From Prosapia bicincta (Eukaryota > Arthropoda > Insecta > Hemiptera > Cercopidae), in NCBI GenBank assembly GCA_036971475.1, contig JBAIZL010000001.1, positions 139,470,192 through 139,534,191 on the forward strand: 64,000 nt of DNA, given 5' to 3'. The notes under the pieces were generated by a model that worked only from the letters and a program-made list of their open reading frames with translations, was not told the DNA's origin and ran no database searches. This document shows positions 62,501 to 64,000 of the stretch, in pieces. A program made the position numbers and the translations under genes. Each line of letters begins with the position of its first letter. The stretch's first letter is position 1.

Positions 62501-63550
62501 ATTATTATTTATGACAATAAAAAAGACGATTGGAAGCATTCCCGGTCTGTTTGTCACCACTCTTCTCGCTCTGCTGTCTCAATCAACACACACACTAACC
62601 CTCTTTCCCCATCTGTGGCCGCCACCGCTTCATAAATGTCGAAAGAAAACACAAAGAAAAGGTAGTTGCAATTTCTCCGGTTATACAAACTGAAATGGGT
62701 ATTACTGAAGTTATATTGTAATTGTGAAATGAAGTTCACTTTGTAATTTTAAATAAATCATTACTTTTATCCGATATGTTTACCACCCTTTCAGAAATTC
62801 CTATTCATAAATCAAGGTCAAACGTTTTGTGTAGCCTATTACATTAAAACGGAACTTTTAAAAGTTTGACCATATGACCAAGATGTTAGCTAAATTCGTT
62901 TTTAGAGAATATTATGTAGGCCTATACAACTTGAAAGAATGGAGAATCAAAACAAAAATTTGAGAATCGAAATCGAAAATTTTAGGTATTGGCCCATCTT
63001 GAATTTTGAGTCATATATGAAGAATACGATACAATCTCAATACAGAATAAAATTTTACAAATTAGTTTTTACAATCAACATATTAAACAAATATGAACAA
63101 AGAAGAAAATGTATTTTAAAATTTTGTTTTTGATAAAAGAGGTCAAATATATAAGCACAAAAAAGGTTATCTTACAACAAGACTAGCAAAACCATATTTT
63201 GCAAAAAAAAGTTAACTAAAAGAGTAAATAAAAACATCAAACTACTATCTACACAATATTGATAAATTAGGTCAAAATCAACACTGATAACGGCAAACTG
63301 CAAATGGCATTTGTCTATGATTAAAACATAGTAACCATTTAATAATCATTCTATTGTATATAAGCTGTTGGACATTTTGGATAGTATTTGATTGGTTTTC
63401 TCGTACTGTGCTCTCAGATTTATCAAGTGTTTTAATTATAATTGCCAACATGCTTATTGAATTTCACCTTTATCTATAACCTCTTACATACCTTGTATGA
63501 CACTACACAAACCTCTAGTTTACCACACGAGCGCTTTATGGAATACATAT
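25462..63550 (-). CDS. Prosaposin (saposin precursor), 3' exons
   Basis: Thirteen exons from 57803 to 25462, plus a probable fourteenth at 63550-63492, join in phase to about 660-680 residues. They encode, in order, six SapB domains (each with six cysteines, opening CxxC and closing C-x5-C or similar) and a C-terminal SapA domain (GPGYWCQN, TAAEC, EHCQKTVW), then a stop. Prosaposins are secreted or lysosomal precursors cut between domains into small proteins that lift sphingolipids from membranes for hydrolases. The arrangement fits insect saposin-related precursors with many SapB units. The signal peptide, first SapA and at least one SapB would lie right of the window. Introns are up to about 6 kb and full of transposons, all of them between intact splice sites. 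No frame break was seen in the host exons. Whether this copy is the only prosaposin cannot be told. Confidence 0.9.
25567..25788. repeat. Tandem duplication of about 111 bp in a prosaposin intron
   Basis: ACTATAAATTTTATTTTCCA, a T run, ATTGCAGGACATAATTGT and a CAGTGYAAAA end occur twice in direct orientation, at about 25567-25677 and 25678-25788, with small differences. Each copy contains an acceptor-like ...TTGCAG, but no coding follows. Confidence 0.8.
25789..27419 (-). other. Prosaposin intron, nothing recognised
   Basis: AT-rich intron with no exon, element end or RNA gene identified. Short open frames on the - strand at 26760-27055 lack family features. Confidence 0.4.
27420..27614 (-). 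CDS. Prosaposin exon, end of SapB vi and start of SapA
   Basis: 65 codons, phase 0. CFDLVRQLAPQIETLLESIP and LICQKLMVC close domain vi. A short linker leads to NCVRGPGYWCQNTTTAAECN, the core of the C-terminal SapA domain, which includes an N-glycosylation sequon. Confidence 0.92.
27808..27975. repeat. 33-bp tandem repeats with palindromic units
   Basis: About five copies of a 33-bp unit contain GTAAATAGCTATTTAC, itself an inverted repeat, separated by TTGCAAATAAATATAAA. On the - strand it reads as the repeating peptide QVNSYLLYIYL, a by-product of period 33. It lies in a prosaposin intron, about 200 bp upstream (in gene sense) of the exon at 27614. Confidence 0.88.
28315..28400. repeat. Foldback family B, single arm
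   Basis: TAACTAAGTGAATACTTTAG then CTTACTTGCTGACACGTTTC and GAAACAATCGTTTC match one arm of the 13531-13720 foldback. The second arm is missing or has decayed. Confidence 0.6.
28401..29528 (-). other. Prosaposin intron, nothing recognised
   Basis: AT-rich intron. No supported coding, element termini or RNA. Confidence 0.4.
29529..29668 (-). CDS. Prosaposin exon, SapB domain vi (first part)
   Basis: Two bases complete a Lys codon, then ALKKCVACEAMMGALQGIAE and RLELSCNGLPVKLRRT, giving cysteines 1-3. It ends in phase 0 immediately before cysteine 4, as in domain ii. The donor is GTAAGTAC. Confidence 0.9.
29669..31310 (-). other. Prosaposin intron left of the piggyBac element
   Basis: AT-rich intron sequence with no recognised structure up to the TTAA at 31311. 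Confidence 0.4.
31730..33607 (-). pseudogene. piggyBac transposase, frameshifted
   Basis: The acidic N-terminus MDNLLSSDIRELLECDSDDA is typical of the family. Recognisable blocks follow: NYWTTRKSLYIPFFPNTM, NISIDESLIGMKNR (first catalytic Asp), VFTDNWYTKLPLAQQL (second) and YNHNMGGVDNSDKSIY (third). The C-terminal Cys-rich zinc domain is CAICVDKK ... WCPGCNVGAHPICYKTL. Breaks include an approximately 37-bp direct duplication (33050-33120), a shift near 32995, a stop near 32835 (in GQLG-stop-DPWQK) and a one-base loss in an A run near 32690. After that the frame is open to the end for 287 codons. The protein cannot be made as one chain. Confidence 0.9.
33050..33120. repeat. 37-bp tandem duplication inside the piggyBac gene
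   Basis: CAATCTCTTATACGAGAAAA then CTTTTTCAGTGTCT occurs twice in succession. It adds sequence within the transposase N-terminal region and is one of its inactivating lesions. Confidence 0.8.
34251..34545. repeat. Diverged 150-bp tandem duplication in intron
   Basis: TGTAGTGTAGCTA, TTGATTGTGTTC and GATGTTTATTTATTGTTTA recur at 34251 and 34401. A further region of related T-rich repeats containing TATTATTGTTTAT continues to about 34980. Confidence 0.7.
35782..35968 (-). CDS. Prosaposin exon, SapB domain v (second half)
   Basis: 62 codons plus one base: AEIKQAVLSICHVMPTTVRA, QCNKFVEEYADLILQVL, GICTAIKLC and a linker. It carries cysteines 3-6. The acceptor is TTTTACAG and the donor GTAAGTA. 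Confidence 0.91.
36418..36730. repeat. Diverged tandem repeats in intron
   Basis: CCTTTACTAACT(G)TCCAAT recurs near 36419, 36567 and 36671, followed twice by ATTCAACAAAAGCTT-type sequence and AGAAATGGGG. The copies are degenerate, with a spacing of about 100-150 bp. Confidence 0.6.
37368..37483 (-). CDS. Prosaposin exon, SapB domain v (first half)
   Basis: Two bases complete a Glu codon, then an acidic linker TNEIPDTIRDEEKDKN and QCVLCEFIMSQLEKELQDKT TE. The exon stops in phase 0, 17 residues after cysteine 2. A long A/T run lies just inside the following intron. Confidence 0.9.
38060..38542. mobile_element. Tigger-type MITE
   Basis: Ends CAGTAGACCCTCACTATTCA and, from the right, CAGTGATCCCTCGTTATTTG are bordered by TA (38058-38059, 38543-38544). 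The 483 bp have no coding. CAGT...CTC-starting ends on TA targets are typical of pogo/Tigger MITEs. It sits beside the exon at 38780. Confidence 0.75.
38780..38975 (-). CDS. Prosaposin exon, SapB domain iv (second half)
   Basis: 65 codons plus one base: EAIRKKLDGVCNLLSN, QDCLTFVNKYVEEIIDMV, PQEICVYSKLC and a linker. Cysteines 3-6 are all present. The acceptor is CTTAACAG and the donor GTAAGTTA. Confidence 0.9.
38976..40321 (-). other. Prosaposin intron, nothing recognised
   Basis: AT-rich intron. No supported exon or element end was found before the foldback at 40322. Confidence 0.4.
40322..40503. repeat. Foldback with PLE-like central stem
   Basis: AACTTTTCTCGCAACACAAA near 40327 pairs with TTTGTGTTGGGAGAAAGG near 40480. 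Between them, on the - strand, TTGATGAG, a GGCAAC/GTTGCT stem and GAAAAC occur in order (about 40395-40366). Confidence 0.6.
41068..41208 (-). CDS. Prosaposin exon, end of SapB iii and start of SapB iv
   Basis: 47 codons, phase 0. VCPAIGVC supplies cysteines 5 and 6 of domain iii. After a linker, PTCPLCLMSMETLFDELKDN KTE opens domain iv and stops 17 residues after its second cysteine. The donor is GTCAGT. Confidence 0.88.
41352..42501 (-). mobile_element. hAT-like element with CAGGGTTGTTGCGC ends
   Basis: CAGGGTTGTTGCGC and its exact complement GCGCAACAACCCTG are the ends. Subterminal repeats of CCCTGACTTTTCCAGGTTTT follow at both sides. CTTCAT lies immediately outside both ends (41346-41351, 42502-42507), suggesting a 6-bp target duplication. 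The 1,150-bp element holds a 144-codon - strand frame related to hAT C-termini. It is internally deleted. Confidence 0.72.
41644..42078 (-). pseudogene. hAT-like transposase C-terminal remnant
   Basis: The - strand frame contains VFSHGQGDIERGFSVNKEC, resembling the SHGxAxVERGFSxN dimerisation motif of hAT C-termini, then a long lysine/glutamate-rich coiled-coil-like tail with ELVKRKAKEKLSELNEKRRR. The N-terminal BED finger and RNase H core are absent. The frame itself is uninterrupted. Confidence 0.65.
42508..43103 (-). other. Prosaposin intron, nothing recognised
   Basis: AT-rich sequence between the hAT-like element and the SapB iii exon. Nothing was identified. Confidence 0.4.
43104..43402 (-). 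CDS. Prosaposin exon, SapB domain iii
   Basis: The largest exon (299 bp). A proline-rich linker (GHSTPPPPADVEILQLP) leads to TCEMCEYFLHYLQVEI, QGCDKLPQSLTEQCRSF and a terminal QKIDPSQ. Cysteines 1-4 lie in one exon without an internal intron. It ends in phase 0 just before cysteine 5. Confidence 0.92.
43640..44604. mobile_element. piggyBac-type TTAA element
   Basis: Ends CACTTTCAAGCC match perfectly over 12 bp (left CACTTTCAAGCCTAGCCCC, right read inwards CACTTTCAAGCCCACACCC) and are flanked by TTAA at 43636-43639 and 44605-44608. The 965-bp interior has no clear transposase. A - strand ATG near 44145 opens a short acidic stretch that could be a transposase N-terminus. Confidence 0.72.
44605..45449 (-). 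other. Prosaposin intron, nothing recognised
   Basis: AT-rich. A - strand open frame at 45125-45307 has no recognised motif. Confidence 0.4.
45450..45687. repeat. PLE-type foldback (GATGAGGCGC) and TA tract
   Basis: CCGTTGCACTGACTTTATGA... ATCCACCATTAAGTGCAATG... GTGATGAGGCGC is mirrored through 45655 and ends in (TA)n at about 45660-45687, directly against the mariner. It is the same family as 20570-20890, with a shorter right arm. Confidence 0.75.
45688..47006 (-). mobile_element. Mariner (DD34D) with one nonsense codon
   Basis: The right end read inwards is CAAGGTGCGGTAGAAAAGTA followed by ATGAGAC, next to TA at 47007-47008. The left end keeps GGTAGATAAGTAATGAGACT from 45688, but its outermost 8-9 bases are replaced by (TA)n. 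The transposase occupies 46800-45751 on the - strand. It lies in the prosaposin intron upstream of the linker exon, in the antisense sense relation to nothing host-coded. Confidence 0.92.
45751..46800 (-). pseudogene. Mariner transposase, single internal stop
   Basis: ATG at 46800 starts MDRSIKRRCAIKFCFHLG. The helix-turn-helix region is VFRWFNEFKNGRESVED. Catalytic motifs are IVTGDESWTFQYDPE, HDNAPAHTAF and YSPNMSPPDFFLFPKVK, with 34 residues between the second and third Asp (DD34D). The only break is TGA at 46086-46084, just after KAVKRK and before QDIAQRW. The frame is the same on both sides and the codon was probably CGA. Length is 349 residues, normal for mariner. Confidence 0.93.
47007..47789 (-). 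other. Prosaposin intron, nothing recognised
   Basis: AT-rich sequence with no supported feature. Confidence 0.4.
47790..47865 (-). CDS. Prosaposin exon, inter-domain linker
   Basis: 25 codons plus one base: PLYPLLPKEMIIEYESLRTN then LREPQ. It is a proline-bearing spacer between SapB domains ii and iii, with a GTATTTAG acceptor and GTGAGTAC donor. It is kept because its phase (0 in, 1 out) is exactly what both neighbours require. Confidence 0.7.
48130..49190 (+). pseudogene. Ancient DD41D transposase relic
   Basis: Read on the + strand in shifting frames, the relic shows HHAFVIEAHFSNG, then GISDRSVSRILCLDLHFHLYK, SDEAHFHLS, and VLREMFLEHLISRNGDLSWP followed by ARTPDLSAYDFFLWSYLKSK. Each aligns with the element at 59122-60421. 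Many stops and frameshifts separate them. It is an older member of the same family in the same gene. Confidence 0.85.
50049..50619 (-). pseudogene. PLE left copy: RT C-terminus and linker, EN deleted
   Basis: The - strand reads LHFDSNHPKNIKRSIPYSQA and DRELEDFNRKISTAFQRRGY, the conserved region after the Penelope RT palm. After a frameshift near 50420 it continues HHKPQTEQNKLSLITDYHPG to LPLGSFPCN. There it runs into an A run (F-coding on the - strand) and 3' flank, so the endonuclease was lost by deletion. Confidence 0.8.
50590..51261 (+). pseudogene. PLE right copy: linker and GIY-YIG endonuclease
   Basis: An open + strand frame begins HHKPQTEHNKLSLITDYHPG. It has a Cys motif, CNRPRCKTCPIHLS, typical of PLE linkers, then the GIY-YIG nuclease: NVIYQLQCKLCSAQYIGLTT, the Arg-containing LNIRMNGHRHD, and the late acidic helix ELRRWELSYQWY. 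It ends LNIR-stop at 51259-51261. The domain looks intact over about 224 codons but lacks an RT, so it is 5'-truncated. A T run and a C run (51271-51300) follow. Confidence 0.88.
51955..52074 (-). CDS. Prosaposin exon, SapB domain ii (second part)
   Basis: 40 codons, phase 0, beginning on cysteine 4 (CVNIVRQYYPLIYNLL) and closing with MICKQIGICKASLKSDA. The acceptor is ATTTCAG and the donor GTGAGTAA. Confidence 0.86.
52573..53030. repeat. Three tandem copies of a 150-bp unit
   Basis: GTTGAAGAATTGGAGGAACA starts at 52584, 52734 and 52884. The copies are nearly identical (one visible C/A change at 52907). The array lies in the intron between the two exons of SapB domain ii. Confidence 0.93.
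53370..53592. repeat. PLE 3'-flank fragment plus (TA)n
   Basis: TTTTTGTGTTTTCTCTTCGA, GACCACTGTGTGGTTGAAAT and AAGTCTGTCAGTCTCCTAGT match 51471-51600 in the same orientation. They end in ACCAACCAAAACTAACC and a (TA)n tract (53548-53592) into which the mariner at 53593 is inserted. Confidence 0.85.
53593..54913 (-). mobile_element. Mariner (DD34D) with 27-bp perfect terminal repeats
   Basis: Both ends read CGAGGGTCGTCCAGAAAGTA then AAGAACG, identical over 27 bp, with TA duplicated at 53591-53592 and 54914-54915. The 1,321-bp element carries a - strand transposase at 54751-53691. Perfect ends and few lesions suggest recent activity. Confidence 0.95.
53691..54751 (-). pseudogene. Mariner transposase, one frameshift
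   Basis: The N-terminal part starts MTAPIENPAKCEVRSVIRFL and includes a helix-turn-helix (EIYRQIMAVYGDNAM, SSVRKWCIKFNEGRTS) and the first catalytic motif RIVTGDETWVSY. Near 54160, in an A-rich run, the frame shifts by one; the other frame continues NLNTRKVMATVFWDRKDLIH. It then gives HDNARPHCSAQT and YSPDLAPSDYHLFPKLK (34 residues between the Asp residues) and ends SGDFIEK. A few residues also appear missing near HVGGETINSAAY compared with related transposases. Confidence 0.93.
55164..55328 (-). CDS. Prosaposin exon, SapB domain ii (first part)
   Basis: 55 codons, phase 0, TTTTTCAG acceptor. It encodes LPCELCEQLIKHLADVL, then NTT (sequon) and LLGICGQTKSFKNE, covering cysteines 1-3. The intron falls just before cysteine 4. 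Confidence 0.88.
55430..55612. repeat. Foldback of about 183 bp
   Basis: AATAGGCTACAACTCGCAAT... ACTCGTTTCAATGACAATAT on the left is complemented by ATATTGTTATTGAAAC... ATTGTGAGTCGCAGCCTATT on the right. The spacer (GTCATCATCTTCAGTGATTC) resembles hairpin centres of PLE-derived repeats. It has no coding. Confidence 0.75.
55613..57378 (-). other. Prosaposin intron, nothing recognised
   Basis: AT-rich intron between the two exons flanking the SapB i/ii linker. No repeat ends or exons were recognised. Confidence 0.4.
57379..57537 (-). CDS. Prosaposin exon, SapB domain i (second half)
   Basis: 53 codons starting MCGKMGSFSDGCAAIAITYF, with cysteines 3 and 4. It ends at TCHIAGVC (cysteines 5 and 6) plus a linker. 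Phase 0 at both ends; donor GTATGTA. The site NET is an N-glycosylation sequon. Confidence 0.85.
57678..57803 (-). CDS. Prosaposin exon, SapB domain i (first half)
   Basis: 42 codons, phase 0 at both ends, TTCTAG acceptor and GTAAGGT donor. GGLDCAGCRYVSHLIEDQF opens the domain with cysteines 1 and 2. The intron falls just before cysteine 3. Confidence 0.85.
57804..59121 (-). other. Prosaposin intron, nothing recognised
   Basis: AT-rich sequence upstream (in gene sense) of the SapB i exon. No element termini or exon were found before the DD41D element. Confidence 0.4.
59122..60421 (+). mobile_element. DD41D Tc1/mariner-group transposon, one nonsense codon
   Basis: Ends CAGGGTGCGGAAGCATAACT and, from the right, CAGGATGCGGCAGCATAATT, with TA at 59120-59121 and 60422-60423. 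The 1,300-bp element carries a nearly intact + strand transposase at 59255-60310. A much older relative lies at 48130-49190 in the same gene. Confidence 0.92.
59255..60310 (+). pseudogene. DD41D transposase, single internal stop
   Basis: ATG at 59255 gives MHWNSEERAFAVEAYFSSGC, an N-terminal helix-turn-helix region. Next come TTFRQTASATKRRTGVPRP and RSPRRSAR, then TAA at 59534-59536 and HASALGLSDRSVRRILRDDL in the same frame. Catalytic residues are in FFSDEAHFHLCG, TWFQQDGATAHTSRA and SPDLSPCDFFLWGFLKS, with 41 residues between the last two Asp. The stop separates the DNA-binding and catalytic halves. Full length would be 351 residues. Confidence 0.92.
60427..62114 (-). mobile_element. hAT element with BED-finger gene, internally deleted
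   Basis: Ends CAGGGGTTCTCAACC and, from the right, TAGCGGTTCTCAACC are flanked by a perfect 8-bp duplication CTGTATAT (60419-60426, 62115-62122). GC-rich subterminal stretches (CGCCCCCCTAGGGGGGCG near 62070) stand out in this AT-rich DNA. The left duplication includes the last three bases of the DD41D element, so this hAT landed on that element's edge. Confidence 0.93.
60709..61749 (-). pseudogene. hAT (ZBED5/SCAND3-like) transposase, catalytic core deleted
   Basis: The - strand frame starts MNKSVRKKRLYSDDYIKYGF, with a partial BED zinc finger (CVICHVVLSNDAMRPGRLER...H). It jumps directly to SSALNTRLFRVLCQEVNSDQ and EVHWLSKRNMLARLFNLKSE, the region after the RNase H core. A TAA at 61191-61189 interrupts it. 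In the same frame MDLVNEMKDLISEHLL continues to the C-terminal dimerisation motif FPALANIKSKYQARLDVERD then LRCSLSKFHPNL. The catalytic residues are mostly missing. Confidence 0.85.
62123..62284 (-). other. Short unassigned intron stretch
   Basis: AT-rich sequence between the hAT element and the next putative element. Nothing was recognised. Confidence 0.3.
62285..62999. mobile_element. Putative hAT-like non-autonomous element
   Basis: TAGGGATGGGCAGATGGTAT at the left and GGTATTGGCCCATC at the right resemble hAT ends of the TAGGGATGGGC type. The right terminus is degraded (CTTGA instead of CCTA) and no target duplication is clear. A less AT-rich core at 62530-62650 may be transposase remnant. 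Confidence 0.4.
63000..63491 (-). other. Prosaposin intron, nothing recognised
   Basis: AT-rich sequence between the putative hAT-like element and the small exon at 63492. Confidence 0.35.
63492..63550 (-). CDS. Probable prosaposin exon (end of a preceding SapB domain)
   Basis: A strong acceptor (TTCTCCCCCTTCCACTAG) and donor (GTATGTAAG) bound 59 bases: two bases of a split codon, then MYSIKRSCGKLEVCVVSYK. SCGKLEVC has the C-x5-C spacing of SapB cysteines 5-6, as in TCHIAGVC of the next domain. The exon ends in phase 0, as the following exon needs. It is short, so not certain. Confidence 0.55.
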
Positions 63551-64000
63551 CTAGTGGAAGGGGGAGAAATATAGAAGAAAATATTAACAGGGGGGGGGGA
63601 TGTGTTATATGTAGAGGACTGCATACCTAAAGTAGAAGTACATAAAGGGTTTAAAGTAATAAACTCCTTTTAACTTAAGGAAGGGTAAGTGGAATTAAAG
63701 TACGATTTAGGAAGGGGTGTAATGATTCCCTGCTAATTGTAATAAAGGAAAATAATGGGGATTTAATGGGTAGGATCACTTACTGTATCTACTGTAGATC
63801 TGCTCTCATGTAGTGGCAACACGCATGTCTAGTCAATACTCAGATAAACTTCATTACAAAATACGGACTTTCATTTTAAATGATAAAATTAAAATACAGT
63901 AAAATTTTCATACTTAAATTTTTCAGTGTTAATGTTAATACTAGAAAAACGACTATTTCTTGAACATTTTAACTAAAATTCAGTTGAAACAGGGTGCTGA
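63551..64000 (-). other. Window edge, nothing recognised
   Basis: Contains a G run at 63590-63599. A good donor-like site on the - strand near 63790 has no open exon of matching phase. The next upstream prosaposin exon was not found here. Confidence 0.35.

Noticed and set aside
63785..63835. Donor-like GTAAGTGATC on the - strand with a possible 45-base exon
   Set aside because: The only open reading is phase 0 at its end, whereas the exon at 63550 needs a phase-1 partner. It shows no SapB pattern.
1..64000. tRNA, rRNA, CRISPR or viral genes
   Set aside because: I looked for cloverleaf/A-B box patterns, rRNA-like blocks, direct-repeat arrays with spacers and viral hallmark motifs by eye and recognised none. 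A covariance-model search was not possible here.

Overview
The window is AT-rich eukaryotic DNA with long introns and a dense load of transposons: mariner, DD41D Tc1/mariner, pogo/Tigger, piggyBac, hAT, Helitron, a LINE and Penelope-like elements (PLEs). Together with an insect-style MIC10 and a multi-domain prosaposin, this points to an arthropod, probably an insect. The order is inference only. Nothing prokaryotic or viral was recognised.

Three host genes are supported. (1) On the + strand, the last two coding exons of MIC10 (MICOS10), at 4016-4129 and 7938-7981; its first exon(s) lie left of the window. (2) On the - strand, 21323 to 8616, a small five-exon gene that open-reading-frame inspection misses. 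It is assembled from splice sites and phases and encodes a 159-residue secreted protein with a signal peptide, a linker with N-glycosylation sequons and one complete six-cysteine saposin-B domain ending on its sixth cysteine. (3) On the - strand, from 25462 to at least 57803 and probably 63550, the 3' 13-14 exons of prosaposin: six SapB domains, a terminal SapA domain and probably the tail of a seventh SapB. The two saposin genes lie in tandem. The single-domain gene is interrupted at exactly the same place and phase (phase 0, 17 residues after the second cysteine) as prosaposin SapB domains iv and v, which suggests it budded from, or shares an origin with, that type of domain.

Layout: 1-3.1 kb holds a Helitron and a 327-bp satellite; 3.1-8 kb is MIC10; 8.6-21.3 kb is the single-saposin gene, whose introns hold foldbacks, a piggyBac relic nested in a hAT element, a pogo relic, a hAT MITE and a LINE 3' fragment. 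19.4-21.1 kb is a TA-microsatellite/PLE-derived hairpin cluster reaching into the 5' part of that gene. 21.3-25.4 kb is intergenic, with a pogo relic and a piggyBac-type element. 25.4-64 kb is prosaposin, its introns carrying a full-length but broken piggyBac (31.3-34.0 kb), a hAT-like element (41.4 kb), a piggyBac-type element (43.6 kb), a mariner (45.7 kb), two generations of DD41D element (48.1 and 59.1 kb), a head-to-head PLE pair (49.7-51.6 kb), a second mariner (53.6 kb) and a BED-finger hAT (60.4 kb).

Prosaposin is normally cut in the lysosome into sphingolipid-hydrolase activators. The secreted single-saposin protein next door is a plausible lipid- or membrane-interacting paralogue, but its function cannot be read from sequence. 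All exon structures were derived by eye from reading frame, splice sites, phase continuity and cysteine pattern, without transcripts.
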